From NCBI RefSeq assembly GCF_013137895.1, contig NZ_CP053538.1, forward strand, positions 1 to 64,000: a DNA stretch of 64,000 nt, written 5' to 3'. The notes beneath the pieces were generated by a model. It had not been told where the DNA came from. It saw only the letters and a list, made by a program, of their open reading frames with translations, and did no database searches. This document shows, piece by piece, positions 49,879 through 58,531 of this stretch. Both the position numbers and the translations under genes were made by a program. This stretch comes from Hymenobacter taeanensis (GTDB lineage Bacteria; Bacteroidota; Bacteroidia; Cytophagales; Hymenobacteraceae). Positions within the stretch are counted from its first letter, which is position 1, and each line of letters begins with the position of its first letter.

Positions 49879-50352
49879 ATGTCTCGCATAGCGTTGTTTC
49901 CAGGATCTTTCGACCCTTTTACGAATGGGCACCTGGATGTGGTGCGGCGGGGAGTGACATTATTTGACGAGGTAATAATCTCGATTGGCAACAACAGCAG
50001 CAAGCAGCGCTACCTGCCCGTTGAGCAGATGATAACCCTGATTGAGCAGGTGTTTCACGATGAGCCGCGGGTTTCTGTGTGTTCTTACAAAGGCCTGACG
50101 GCTGATTTCGCCCGCGAAATTGGTGCCCGCTATTTACTGCGGGGCCTGCGCAACACCACCGACTTCGAGTACGAGAATACGATTGCTCAGGCTAACCGCC
50201 ACGTTAACCCTGAGTTGGAAACAGTTTTCTTAATTACCTCTCCAAGATTAGCGGCCATCAACAGCACCATTATCCGAGAAATTCACCGCTTTGGGGGTAA
50301 TGTTGATGAGTTTGTACCGTTCCCGCTGCCCGCCGCCGCTAAAGAGCAGTAG
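49879..50352 (+). CDS. coaD: Phosphopantetheine adenylyltransferase
   Basis: Fourth step of coenzyme A synthesis: transfer of AMP from ATP to 4'-phosphopantetheine. The 157-residue length is normal. Visible motifs are PGSFDPFTNGH (HxGH variant), SSKQRYLP, ARYLLRGLRNTTDFEYE, and the C-terminal STIIREIHRFGGNVDEFVP, typical of CoaD. It starts at the ATG at 49879 with a TTCAC-rich leader, and lies just after a DUF3822 gene, a Bacteroidota arrangement. Confidence 0.96.
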   Translation: MSRIALFPGSFDPFTNGHLDVVRRGVTLFDEVIISIGNNSSKQRYLPVEQMITLIEQVFHDEPRVSVCSYKGLTADFAREIGARYLLRGLRNTTDFEYENTIAQANRHVNPELETVFLITSPRLAAINSTIIREIHRFGGNVDEFVPFPLPAAAKEQ

Positions 50353-50362
50353 ACAATACGCC

Positions 50363-50389
50363 AGGCCTACCTATGGGTAAGGTAGGTCT
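50363..50389. terminator. Hairpin between coaD and convergent lipoprotein gene
   Basis: AGGCCTACCT pairs with AGGTAGGTCT, with a G-U wobble, around a 7-base loop. It lies between the two convergent stop codons. Confidence 0.55.
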
Positions 50390-50398
50390 AGCCAGCCG

Positions 50399-50893
50399 TT
50401 AGTTGCGGGCCACAATGCGCACCCCTACAACTCGCTCATTGTCAGCACTATCTAGCTCCGCGAAGGGCAGCACGATGTAGCGCGGGGAGGCTAAGCTCAG
50501 GTTGGTGCGCTGGAGTAGTTCCTGCTCATTGTTACCCAGCAGCACCATATCACGCACTTTCCGGGTGCGGGCGTTGAAAGCCACAAGTATCGTTTGGCCA
50601 TTGTGCTCAAACGTATTGATCCAGCCTTCACCGTTGGTATGATGGAGTTGCTCAGCCGTTGGCTCCAGCCCCAGTTCAGAGGCCCTGGTTTTGCGAGCGG
50701 GACCCAAAACCTGGCGGACTTCATCAATGGAGAGGCCTACAAGCTGCTCCACATCTACAGTCACTGGCAGAGCAGGTTTGGCAGGGCGGGCCGCTGTTAC
50801 CACCGTTGTTTCTGCCGCCGACTGCGTGCCCATACAGCCCGCCAAGCCCAGCAACATTCCCGTAAGAGCAAATGCGGCGTAACGTAAACGCAT
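50399..50893 (-). CDS. Hypothetical lipoprotein, 164 residues
   Basis: From the ATG at 50893 the N-terminus is a lipoprotein signal (FALTGMLLGLAGC). The rest has a VGLSIDEVRQVLGPARKTRASELG segment and a beta-rich C-terminal half, somewhat like a small BamE/SmpA-type or peptidase-inhibitor-like fold (the helix-then-strand order VxxGxSxxxVxxxLGxP). I do not claim a family. It is convergent with coaD and follows a Nudix gene upstream by 17 bases, so it may be in its operon. Confidence 0.65.
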   Translation of the reverse strand: MRLRYAAFALTGMLLGLAGCMGTQSAAETTVVTAARPAKPALPVTVDVEQLVGLSIDEVRQVLGPARKTRASELGLEPTAEQLHHTNGEGWINTFEHNGQTILVAFNARTRKVRDMVLLGNNEQELLQRTNLSLASPRYIVLPFAELDSADNERVVGVRIVARN

Positions 50894-50910
50894 AGGCACC
50901 AGCAGCTTAT

Positions 50911-51612
50911 TTACTTCGCGGGCTCTTTGTTGGCAGGTGCTTCCCCGGTCACGTCGCTGAGGTAATGGCGCACCACCAGGTCAATGCTGGCATACGAGTC
51001 GTGGAGCACGGCCAGGGCCTGCTGGGGCGTCATCCAACGCACCTCCTCAATGTATTCCTCGGCCTGCGGCTTCATCAGTGTGTCGTCGAGGCAGCGCATG
51101 ATGTACCAGGTGGTTTTCTTCAGAATTTTGTTGCCGTTGTAGGCGTAGGAATGCCAGGTGCTGGGCAGCTCTTCTGCCAGCTCTACCTTAATATTGCACT
51201 CCTCCTCCACCTCGCGCAACGCACCCAGGCCAGGGTCTTCCTCTTTTTTGAGCTTACCCTTGGGCAAGTCCCACTTTCCGAGGCGGTAAATCATTAGCAC
51301 CAGGCCATCCTTCACCACGAGACCCCCAGCGGCCTTCACGATTTTAAACTGGTCTTTGAGGTGTAGAATCAGGCGCTTTTTCTTGCGGGCCAGCAGCGTC
51401 AGGGACTTTAGCTTTTTGAGCTTTTTCACCTCCATCAGCCGCAAGAGCCGGTCAATGAAAACGTCCGAGACGTCGCGCACGAGTACATCACCCACCAGAT
51501 CCTTGGAGATGAATTCATCCTCAGGGCCCAGAATCAGGTCGTATTTGTGCTTATATATTTTCTCGCTGTTCTTTTTAATAATCAGCGGGATATCGTTGAT
51601 GAAGACGTTCAT
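50911..51612 (-). CDS. Nudix hydrolase with N-terminal extension
   Basis: A 233-residue protein from the ATG at 51612. The N-terminal 110 residues (DEFISKDLVGDVLVRDVSDVFIDRLLRLM) are an extension without known family. The Nudix box follows: GKLKKEEDPGLGALREVEEECNI, with REVEEEC in place of REVEEET. The preceding KAAGGLVVKDGLVLMIYRLGKWDLPKG is typical. The substrate is unknown. It is followed 17 bases later by the lipoprotein gene. Confidence 0.85.
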   Translation of the reverse strand: MNVFINDIPLIIKKNSEKIYKHKYDLILGPEDEFISKDLVGDVLVRDVSDVFIDRLLRLMEVKKLKKLKSLTLLARKKKRLILHLKDQFKIVKAAGGLVVKDGLVLMIYRLGKWDLPKGKLKKEEDPGLGALREVEEECNIKVELAEELPSTWHSYAYNGNKILKKTTWYIMRCLDDTLMKPQAEEYIEEVRWMTPQQALAVLHDSYASIDLVVRHYLSDVTGEAPANKEPAK

Positions 51613-51946
51613 CGCGGGGTAATCAGGAGGGGCAAAAGAAAGTCCAGGCAGTATGCTGCAAAACACAGCATAATTCCCCGAAAAACGAAAACATCTTCCG
51701 GGTCGGGCAAGATACGGGATGTAAACCGTTGTGTTGTGCCAGCCGCCCGCATATACAGCAGGTGAAGCACATATAGTTTACTGGGGGGCCCTAACTAAGT
51801 AGTTGTGTACCACCCGTAAGAACGTCATCCTGAGTAAAACGCCTAATTTACTTTCGTCCATATGAGAAGTATTTTCTCCCGTAGTTCAACCGAAAAAAAG
51901 ATCTTGGCCACTACTCACACTGCCGGTTAAGCTCTGAACTAAACAG
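51613..51946. other. Intergenic region, no gene seen
   Basis: About 330 bases with no convincing coding frame, hairpin or RNA. It contains the promoter region of the Nudix gene on the minus strand and the 3' flank of the globin gene. Confidence 0.5.
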
Positions 51947-52345
51947 TTACAGAATACTCAGCGGATTGCGCGCCTGCCGGATCCGAAATTCAAACATACG
52001 GGCAATGTTACCGGCCTTGTAGCAGGCTTCGTCGGCCTTGGCACCTGCAAAATTTTCCCTGACGGTGCTGGTAAACAAAGCCAGCCAGCGCTCAAAGTGA
52101 GGCAGCGCCACCGGCAACCCCAGGTGTTTGGGAAACGGACGCCCTTGGTAGCGGGTAGTGCCCAACAGCACACTGCTCCAGAAGTCGTACATGGTAGGCA
52201 AATGCGCCTCCCAGTGCACCTGCGCTACTGTATTGAAGATGGGGCTGAGCAGTTCATCTGCGTTTACTTTTTCATAGAAAGTATCTACCAGCAGCCTGAT
52301 ATCGGCTTCGGTCTGGATGTCGGGGAGGGCAGTGGGTTCAAGCAT
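51947..52345 (-). CDS. Truncated hemoglobin, group III
   Basis: A 132-residue globin of the truncated, group III type. The 2-on-2 layout shows LLVDTFYEKVNADELLSPIFN, a central helix WEAHLPTMYDFWSSVLLGTTRYQGRP, in which the proximal histidine is probably in LPHFERWLALF, and the C-terminal helix ENFAGAKADEACYKAGNIARMFEFRI. Group III globins bind oxygen or nitric oxide in many Bacteroidota; their use is unclear. The start is ATG 52345. A small membrane protein gene lies 23 bases upstream, probably in the same operon. Confidence 0.9.
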   Translation of the reverse strand: MLEPTALPDIQTEADIRLLVDTFYEKVNADELLSPIFNTVAQVHWEAHLPTMYDFWSSVLLGTTRYQGRPFPKHLGLPVALPHFERWLALFTSTVRENFAGAKADEACYKAGNIARMFEFRIRQARNPLSIL

Positions 52346-52367
52346 AATGCAGAAGGAATTGGCAGCG

Positions 52368-52847
52368 CTAGGCCACTATCTGCTTTGAAAGCGGGGTTGG
52401 CGCAGCCGTAGCCGCCTGGAAAGCCTGACTGCCGGTTACCAGCAGCCCCAACAGCTTTACCACATCTAACGCAATATAGAGCAGGTGTAGCTGGCCAGGC
52501 GGGGCCTTGTGGCCTGCCAGCAATACGGCAGCCCGCACGTCGAGGGCCGGCAGCAGCCACAGGGTTTGGAGTAGCAGCACAAAGGCTAACAGGCCTAGCC
52601 CCACCCATATGACCCAATACGCACGCACTATGCGCGCTGCCAGCAAGGCTGCCAGTAGAAATATAAGCTCCAAGCGGTTGAGGGCATGAAACACAATGTG
52701 CCCAATGCCCACGCCCAGCAATATAGTAATGTGCGGAGCCGTGAACTTAAGCGGTGCTTCCAGAAAGGAAATGGCCGCAACCATGCCAGCCCACACAAAC
52801 AAAACCAGCACCAGCACCAACCACCAGACAGAACCACTTGTACGCAT
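52368..52847 (-). CDS. Small polytopic membrane protein next to the globin gene
   Basis: A 159-residue membrane protein from the ATG at 52847, with four predicted helices (WWLVLVLVLFVWAGMVAAI, ITILLGVGIGHIVFHALN, LELIFLLAALLAARIV, WVIWVGLGLLAFVLLLQTL). Its layout and length fit the DUF4149-like group, but I make no firm claim. It lies 22 bases before the globin gene on the same strand, so the two probably form one operon. Confidence 0.7.
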   Translation of the reverse strand: MRTSGSVWWLVLVLVLFVWAGMVAAISFLEAPLKFTAPHITILLGVGIGHIVFHALNRLELIFLLAALLAARIVRAYWVIWVGLGLLAFVLLLQTLWLLPALDVRAAVLLAGHKAPPGQLHLLYIALDVVKLLGLLVTGSQAFQAATAAPTPLSKQIVA

Positions 52848-52884
52848 TATAACAAAGTTAGCAAGCTTCAGAAACTGCATGCTC

Positions 52885-52892
52885 TACCTTTG
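52885..52892 (+). promoter_or_regulatory. TACCTTTG promoter element before the phosphoesterase gene
   Basis: An exact TAnnTTTG match, 79 bases before the ATG at 52971, with TTAG about 28 bases upstream as a weak -33 element. Confidence 0.5.
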
Positions 52893-52970
52893 GTTGTATA
52901 CAGGCCTACCCCTATGTGCTGCTGGCTGCTGGCCCGTATACGCTACTTTACTTTTCTCACTCCCGCCCTT

Positions 52971-53471
52971 ATGAAGAAAATCGGTTTGCTCTCCGATACC
53001 CATAGCTACCTCGACGACCGTATTCTACATCACTTGCAGGGCTGCGACGAAATATGGCATGCCGGCGACTTCGGCACAGCTTCAGTAGCGGAAGAGCTGG
53101 AAACGGTGGCCCCGCTTAGAGGCGTGTATGGCAACATAGATGGCCGCGACGTACGCCTCACGCAGCCGCTAGTGCAGCACTTTGAGCTAGAAGGCCTGTG
53201 GGTACTCATGACCCATATTGGCGGCTACCCCGGCCACTACAGCCCCGCCGGCCGGGCCCTAGTGCAGGAGCAGCGCCCCGGCCTATTCATCAGCGGCCAC
53301 TCCCATATCCTTAAAGTCATGCCCGACCCGCGCCTAGGCCTCTTACACCTCAACCCCGGCGCCGCGGGCCGCCACGGCTTCCACAAAGTGCGCACCATGC
53401 TGCGGTTTGAAGTAGAAAACGGCAAAGTGCAGCAGTTGCAGGCCATTGAGCTGGGGCCGCGGGTTGGGTGA
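52971..53471 (+). CDS. YfcE/MJ0936-type metallophosphoesterase
   Basis: A 166-residue phosphodiesterase. The calcineurin-like metal-binding motifs are visible in order: LSDTHSYLDD, HAGDFG, GVYGNIDGRD, MTHIGGYP and ISGHSHIL. The fold is the small two-metal type, acting on phosphodiesters. It starts at the ATG at 52971, since longer frames include no motif. It is divergent from the globin pair, from the promoter at 52885. Confidence 0.93.
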   Translation: MKKIGLLSDTHSYLDDRILHHLQGCDEIWHAGDFGTASVAEELETVAPLRGVYGNIDGRDVRLTQPLVQHFELEGLWVLMTHIGGYPGHYSPAGRALVQEQRPGLFISGHSHILKVMPDPRLGLLHLNPGAAGRHGFHKVRTMLRFEVENGKVQQLQAIELGPRVG

Positions 53472-53531
53472 ACGATTAATAAGCCACTACAATGAGACTA
53501 CTGGCGCGACCCGTCGCAGTGGCTTAGGAGC

Positions 53532-53567
53532 AAAAAAAGCGTCTTTCCTTTGCAGGAAAGACGCTTT
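53532..53567 (-). terminator. Terminator after the small basic protein gene
   Basis: A7 followed by the stem AAAGCGTCTTTCCT / AGGAAAGACGCTTT around TTGC. On the minus strand a T tract follows the stem. It lies about 60 bases past the stop at 53628. Confidence 0.8.
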
Positions 53568-53627
53568 GGAATTTCTGACGGAAACCCACCGACACCGGGG
53601 TAGGTGTGCCAGACGCGAGAAACGCGA

Positions 53628-53798
53628 CTAGGCGTTGGCTTCGGTCTTGGCGGCGCTCGTGGTGAAGCGAGCTTTCAGCTCCTCGATGTCTACGTTCTTC
53701 AGAACGGGGGTCAGGAGTAGTTGCTTGATGACGCGCTGCTTGTTGTTAGCGCGGGCAATGTTCTTGCGGTGCTTCCGCTTCAGACGGGTAACGCTCAT
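53628..53798 (-). CDS. Small basic protein, 56 residues, possibly ribosome-associated
   Basis: From the ATG at 53798 it reads MSVTRLKRKHRKNIARANNKQRVIKQLLLTPVLKNVDIEELKARF and then an Ala/Thr-rich tail. The N-terminus is very basic with a KRKHRKN cluster. I recall close homologues in many Bacteroidota, usually labelled hypothetical; its size and charge suggest nucleic-acid or ribosome binding, but no family name is certain. A longer frame to 53861 is less likely, since it overlaps the promoter of the divergent threonine aldolase gene. It has its own terminator. Confidence 0.7.
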   Translation of the reverse strand: MSVTRLKRKHRKNIARANNKQRVIKQLLLTPVLKNVDIEELKARFTTSAAKTEANA

Positions 53799-53896
53799 TT
53801 TTCCGGGTCGGTTAAAGTCTTTCTGTAAATGAGGGGCAAAAGTAAGTACTAAATTTGACACCGGGAAACCTTTCCCGTAATTCCATTGAACATCTT

Positions 53897-54928
53897 ATGA
53901 GTCTCCCCTTGATTGATCTGCGCTCCGACACCGTCACGCGCCCCACTCCTGCCATGCTCGACGCTATGTTCCGCGCCAGCGTCGGCGACGATGTATATGA
54001 TGAAGACCCTACGGTTCGGGCCCTGGAGGAGGAAGCTGCCAGCCGCTTCGGCCTCGAAGCGGGCCTTTTCTGCCCCTCCGGCACCATGACCAACCAAATT
54101 GCCATCAAAGCCCACACCGAGCCGCTCTCGGAAGTGGTGTGCGAGCAAACCTCGCACATCTACCTCTGGGAAGTGGGGGGCATTGCCTTCCACTCGGGGG
54201 CGTCGGTGGCGCTGCTGCCCGGCAACCGTGGCCGCCTCACCGCTGAGCAGGTAGAAGCCGCTATTCGGCCCGTAAACATCCACTACCCTACTACCAGCCT
54301 CATCTCCCTCGAAAACACCCACAACCGAGGCGGCGGCAGCTGCTACGAGCTGTCAGAAATTGAGAGTATTGCCGAAGTAGCCCAACGCCACAACATTCCG
54401 CTTCACCTCGATGGCGCCCGCGTGTTCAATGCCTTAGTGGCCACTGGCCAATCAGCCAAGGAATACGGCCGCTTGTTTGACACTATCTCCGTGTGCCTCT
54501 CTAAGGGCCTGGGTGCACCGGTGGGCTCTGTACTATTGGGCAGCAAGCAGTTCATCCAAAAAACCAAGCGTATCCGGAAGGTGATGGGCGGCGGTATGCG
54601 TCAGGCCGGCTACATTGCGGCGGCGGGCCTGTACGCGCTGGAAAACAACGTGGAGCGCCTCGCCGACGACCACGCCCGGGCTCAGCGCCTTGGCGCCACG
54701 CTGGCCACCCAGCCCTACGTAGCTACCGTACTACCCGTAGAAACCAACCTGGTGATCTTCAAGCTGGAAGACAGCATGCCCGCTGAGCAGTTCCTGGCCA
54801 AGCTGGAGGAGCAGGGCATCAAGGCCTCGTCCTTCGGTCCCCAGATGATTCGCTTCGTGACGCACCTAGACGTTGATGACGCCATGATTGAGCGAATTGA
54901 AGCCGCTCTTACTGATCTACAAGGGTAA
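53897..54928 (+). CDS. ltaE: Low-specificity L-threonine aldolase
   Basis: A 343-residue PLP enzyme that splits threonine into glycine and acetaldehyde. The N-terminal LIDLRSDTVTRPTPAMLDAM and VGDDVYDEDPTV motifs, FCPSGTMTNQIAIKAH, and the PLP lysine in SVCLSKGLGAPVGSVL are all present. Starting at ATG 53897, it is divergent from the small basic protein gene. The alternative is a beta-eliminating lyase such as a tryptophanase-like protein, but the GLY1-type pattern is clear. Confidence 0.93.
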   Translation: MSLPLIDLRSDTVTRPTPAMLDAMFRASVGDDVYDEDPTVRALEEEAASRFGLEAGLFCPSGTMTNQIAIKAHTEPLSEVVCEQTSHIYLWEVGGIAFHSGASVALLPGNRGRLTAEQVEAAIRPVNIHYPTTSLISLENTHNRGGGSCYELSEIESIAEVAQRHNIPLHLDGARVFNALVATGQSAKEYGRLFDTISVCLSKGLGAPVGSVLLGSKQFIQKTKRIRKVMGGGMRQAGYIAAAGLYALENNVERLADDHARAQRLGATLATQPYVATVLPVETNLVIFKLEDSMPAEQFLAKLEEQGIKASSFGPQMIRFVTHLDVDDAMIERIEAALTDLQG

Positions 54929-55101
54929 AATTCCGCCTACTTTAGTGCCCCGGTCGCAGCCAGGTTCCTTGTCTTAAGGGGCTGCTGCGGGCGGGGCATT
55001 CGTGTGCGCTGGCTACGGCCGGTAAGCGTAGAGATGGCTACTGCTGCCTTTTGTTCGTACAGTTGTGCCAACCTCTTTTGTTCGTCCACCTACTTTAGCC
55101 G

Positions 55102-56376
55102 ATGCAGCTATACAATACCTTCGCCATTTTGCTTGTTCTGGCCGCCTCCTTTGGCTACATCAACCACCGGTTCCTGCGGCTGCCCAGCACCATTGGGCTC
55201 ATGATACTGGCGCTGGTGTCATCACTTATTACGGTTGGGCTTGGCAGAATGGGGGTAGAATGGGTGCTGACAGCCAGCCAGCTGTTGCGCGGCATTGACT
55301 TTCATACGGTACTCATGCAGGTGATGCTGAGCTTCCTGCTGTTTGCGGGCGCTATTCACGTCGATGTTCGGGCCCTGGGCGACCAACGCTTACCGGTGGC
55401 GGCCCTGGCTTCCGTTGGCATGCTTCTCTCAACGGTAATAGTAGCCAGCATCATGTACTACATTTTGCCGCTGTTTGGGCTTCCCATTGACTATATCTAC
55501 TGCCTGCTGTTTGGAGCCCTTATCTCCCCCACCGACCCTATAGCCGTGCTCGGCATTCTGAAGGAAGCCCGCATTAGCAAATCACTGGAAATTAATATCG
55601 TAGGCGAGTCATTGTTCAATGACGGTATTGCCGTAGTAGTTTTCGTGAGCTTATTTCAGATTGCCCGCTTCGGGGCCGGCGAGGCTACCGTGGGGGCTGT
55701 GGGTGAGCTGTTTCTCCGGGAAGCACTGGGCGGCATGGCGCTGGGCGCAGTTATGGGGTACGCCACCTTCTGGGCCCTGCGCACCATTGATCACTACCAG
55801 GTAGAGGTGCTCATTACGCTGGCCCTGGTAATGGGCGGCACAGCCCTGGCTGCCGCCTTGCACACCTCGGGGCCGCTGGCCATTGTGGTGGCGGGCCTGA
55901 TTGTGGGCGACAAGGGCCGTAGCCTGGGCATGTCTGACATCACCCGCGAGTATCTGGATAAGTTTTGGGAGATTCTGGATGAGATTTTAAATGCTGTGCT
56001 CTTCGTGCTGATTGGCCTGGAAATGCTGATACTGGATATCAACCGCACTATTCTGGTGGTGGGAGGCGTGGCTATTGTAGTGGTGCTACTGGCCCGTCTG
56101 GGCTCAGTAGCTCTGCCCTTAAGCCTACTGCGGAGCCGGTTTGAGTTTAACCGCCCTAATCTGCGGGTTCTAACCTGGGGTGGCCTACGCGGTGGTATTT
56201 CGGTAGCACTGGCCCTTTCTCTGCCCGACACCATGCCCCGCGACCTGATTGTGGGTATTACCTACGTGGTGGTGGTATTCAGTATAATTGTGCAGGGCCT
56301 CAGTATTGGGCCGCTGGTGAAAAAGCTGGGCCTTAGCACCGCAGCAGCTGAGGACGAACCCACTTCAGCTCATTAA
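55102..56376 (+). CDS. CPA1-type Na+/H+ antiporter
   Basis: A 424-residue membrane protein with about 12 helices. The ion-binding region reads GALISPTDPIAVLGIL followed by IVGESLFNDGIAVVVF, the TDP and ND-type motifs of CPA1 exchangers, and the C-terminal half has WGGLRGGISVALALSLP. It exchanges Na+ or K+ for H+ and helps with pH and salt balance. The C-terminal cytoplasmic tail is short. It is followed 34 bases later by an AlkA-like gene on the same strand, so they may share a transcript. Confidence 0.92.
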   Translation: MQLYNTFAILLVLAASFGYINHRFLRLPSTIGLMILALVSSLITVGLGRMGVEWVLTASQLLRGIDFHTVLMQVMLSFLLFAGAIHVDVRALGDQRLPVAALASVGMLLSTVIVASIMYYILPLFGLPIDYIYCLLFGALISPTDPIAVLGILKEARISKSLEINIVGESLFNDGIAVVVFVSLFQIARFGAGEATVGAVGELFLREALGGMALGAVMGYATFWALRTIDHYQVEVLITLALVMGGTALAAALHTSGPLAIVVAGLIVGDKGRSLGMSDITREYLDKFWEILDEILNAVLFVLIGLEMLILDINRTILVVGGVAIVVVLLARLGSVALPLSLLRSRFEFNRPNLRVLTWGGLRGGISVALALSLPDTMPRDLIVGITYVVVVFSIIVQGLSIGPLVKKLGLSTAAAEDEPTSAH

Positions 56377-56409
56377 GCCTCCTAACCTAGCCGCTTTCCT
56401 CCGGTCTGT

Positions 56410-57045
56410 ATGTCGCTTCCTGCACCTGAGCTCACCGCTGCCCTACAGCACCTCTCGCAAGCCGACCCCGTGCTGGCCCGCCTGATAGCGCAAGGGCGGC
56501 TCATTCAACCCTCGGCCCACGAAGACCTGTATTTGGCGCTGCTGCGCGCCATTGTCAGTCAGCAAATATCTACCAAGGCCGCGGCCGCCATCTGGCGCAA
56601 GGTGCAGGCGCTGTTCCCGCCCGATGGCTACCCCGAGCCGGCGGCCCTGCTCCTGCTCACGGATGAGGACCTGCGCGCCGCTGGCATCTCACGCCAGAAG
56701 GCAGGCTACCTTCGCGCCATTGCCGACTTCGCCCAACGCGACCAGCTCGACCACGCCCACCTCAGCCAGCTTGATGCAGATGCGTTTACGGCCCACCTCA
56801 CCCAAATAAAAGGCGTGGGCCGCTGGACGGCTCAAATGCTGCAGATGTTTGCCCTAGACCAACCCGATGTATTCCCGGAAGGCGACTTAGGCATTCAAAA
56901 TGCCATGAAGCGCCACTATGGGCTAGAGGAAACTGGCCGTGCCTTGCTCAAGCGCATGACCGCCATCGCCGAAGCCTGGCGCCCGTACCGCACGGTTGCC
57001 AGCAAATACCTGTGGCAGTCACTGGACAATACACCGGCGGAGTAA
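56410..57045 (+). CDS. DNA-3-methyladenine glycosylase II-like (HhH-GPD)
   Basis: A 211-residue repair enzyme of the AlkA/HhH-GPD superfamily, removing alkylated purines. The helix-hairpin-helix motif reads LTQIKGVGRWTAQMLQMFAL and the catalytic aspartate lies in PEGDLGIQNAM. LRAIVSQQISTKAA is the typical upstream helix. It lacks the N-terminal domain of full AlkA, as in the shorter Bacteroidota type. The preceding antiporter gene is 34 bases away. Confidence 0.92.
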   Translation: MSLPAPELTAALQHLSQADPVLARLIAQGRLIQPSAHEDLYLALLRAIVSQQISTKAAAAIWRKVQALFPPDGYPEPAALLLLTDEDLRAAGISRQKAGYLRAIADFAQRDQLDHAHLSQLDADAFTAHLTQIKGVGRWTAQMLQMFALDQPDVFPEGDLGIQNAMKRHYGLEETGRALLKRMTAIAEAWRPYRTVASKYLWQSLDNTPAE

Positions 57046-57049
57046 GGCA

Positions 57050-57280
57050 CTATACGCTAGGCCTCTCTGAACCAGCTTGGTCAGCATCTTTGGCTGCCTG
57101 GCGCTTTTGGTCTTGGTAGGTAACAATCATGGCCACGAAAATGGCCAGAAACGGGACACAAAGCCCAAACAGCATCCAGCGCCACAAGGAACGGTCGTTC
57201 ATGTGAGCAATGTAGGCCGTGATTAGGGCAGAAAGCAGGCATGGCAAAAGCAGCCACCCCGCGAGATCGAGAAAATACAT
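57050..57280 (-). CDS. Small two-helix membrane protein, 76 residues
   Basis: Two hydrophobic segments (LAGWLLLPCLLSALITAYIA and WMLFGLCVPFLAIFVAMIVT) are followed by a charged tail (QDQKRQAAKDADQAG). No family is recognised. Its stop is 4 bases from the convergent glycosylase stop. A DUF-type protein upstream lies 29 bases away on the same strand, so the pair may be an operon. Confidence 0.55.
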   Translation of the reverse strand: MYFLDLAGWLLLPCLLSALITAYIAHMNDRSLWRWMLFGLCVPFLAIFVAMIVTYQDQKRQAAKDADQAGSERPSV

Positions 57281-57308
57281 GGAGATGATTCGTGAAATGA
57301 ACTGGGAG

Positions 57309-57566
57309 CTAGTGGTAGGCCGAGGGTATTTGGGGTAGCTGAGCCGCTAGCTTCCAGCCGGCTGGTTTGAGGTTGGCATAAAACCACGGCGCCCCGGCTG
57401 CCAGCCAGGCCGTCCGGAACAGTTGGGCCGTAACCACATTATAGTCGTCGATGCCAAACTGCGCGCCACAACAGGCGCAGCAGCTGTAATCGGGTGTGTG
57501 GCCATCCTCACCCCAAGGTGATACGTCGTAGTCGAGTCCGCATACCCGGCAATACCACATTTCCAT
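57309..57566 (-). CDS. Small zinc-ribbon-like protein, 85 residues
   Basis: The N-terminus has WYCRVCGLDYD, and CCACCGAQFG follows after a linker, forming a CxxC...CxxC pattern typical of a zinc ribbon or rubredoxin-like fold. The sequence after it (GIDDYNVVTAQLFRTAWLAAGAPWF) is helical. Related short proteins in other bacteria are uncharacterised. It has no signal peptide. It precedes the small two-helix protein gene by 29 bases. Confidence 0.7.
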   Translation of the reverse strand: MEMWYCRVCGLDYDVSPWGEDGHTPDYSCCACCGAQFGIDDYNVVTAQLFRTAWLAAGAPWFYANLKPAGWKLAAQLPQIPSAYH

Positions 57567-57610
57567 TTTACAGGCAGTTTAAACAGTTACGCTAGGCCAC
57601 TCCACTCTGG

Positions 57611-58531
57611 TTACCGCACCTTGCCCCGCTTTACCAGGTAGGCATACAGCACCTTATCAAACGGCTCCCGGATGTCTACGGGTACAAAATCAATCTTGAA
57701 CTGACCGCAGCGCAAGGCTAGCTCATGCTCGTAGGCCTGCATGGCGGTGCGGTACTGCTCACGCACCTGACCGGGCTGCAGCTTAATGGTTTGCCCGGTT
57801 TCTACGTCCTCAAAAATGTAGGGCCGGTCCTGAAAGCTGAAGTCGGCCTCCGTGGCCCGGTCCATTACATGAAACAGTAGCACCTCGTGGTGCTGGTGGC
57901 GTAGGTGCTGCAGAGCGGCCAGCGCTTCCGTCTGTTCCTCAGGCGCCCGCCCCAGCATATCGGAAAACAACACCACCAGGGAGCGTTTCGGGATTTGCTG
58001 GGCAATCTGGTGAATCACGGTGGCTACATCTGTTTGGGCGCGGCGGGCGGGGGCGGGCCGCTCCAACAGCTGCTGCAGGGTAAGCAGCAGCGTGTGGCGG
58101 TGAGTGCTGGTAGAGCGCACCGGCGTTTGCAGTTCCACCTGATCAGCAAACGTAACCAGGCCTACAGCATCGCGCTGTTTTTGCAGCAAGGTGGTGATGG
58201 CGGCAGCGCACAGCACCGAGAACCGCAGCTTATCATAGCTGGGCGCGGGGTAATACATGCTGGGGCTCACATCCAGCAGCAAGTGGCAGCGCAGATTGGT
58301 TTCCTCCTCGTAACGCTTCACAAACAGTTTATCGGTACGGGCAAACACCTTCCAGTCGAGGTGGCGGGTGCTTTCGCCGGGGTTGTAGAGCCGGTGCTCC
58401 GAAAATTCTACCGAGAAACCGTGGTAGGGCGACTGGTGCAAACCTGTAATGAAACCCTCTACCAGCTGGCGAGCCAGAAATTCCAGGTTTTCAAAGGAGC
58501 GCACTGCGGCTAGGTCGAGCGGTTGGGCCAT
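57611..58531 (-). CDS. DUF58 domain protein (second copy)
   Basis: A 306-residue cytoplasmic protein from the ATG at 58531. The DUF58 core is GFSVEFSEHRLYNPGESTRHLDWKVFARTDKLFVKRYEEE, followed by LLLDVSPSMYYP, a MIDAS-like DxSxS (DVSPS). It is a paralogue of the protein at 36018, which sits in a Bat-type set; here it stands alone. The usual MoxR ATPase partner is not adjacent. The 3' end runs into a gap of 45 bases before the zinc-ribbon protein gene, on the same strand. Confidence 0.9.
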   Translation of the reverse strand: MAQPLDLAAVRSFENLEFLARQLVEGFITGLHQSPYHGFSVEFSEHRLYNPGESTRHLDWKVFARTDKLFVKRYEEETNLRCHLLLDVSPSMYYPAPSYDKLRFSVLCAAAITTLLQKQRDAVGLVTFADQVELQTPVRSTSTHRHTLLLTLQQLLERPAPARRAQTDVATVIHQIAQQIPKRSLVVLFSDMLGRAPEEQTEALAALQHLRHQHHEVLLFHVMDRATEADFSFQDRPYIFEDVETGQTIKLQPGQVREQYRTAMQAYEHELALRCGQFKIDFVPVDIREPFDKVLYAYLVKRGKVR

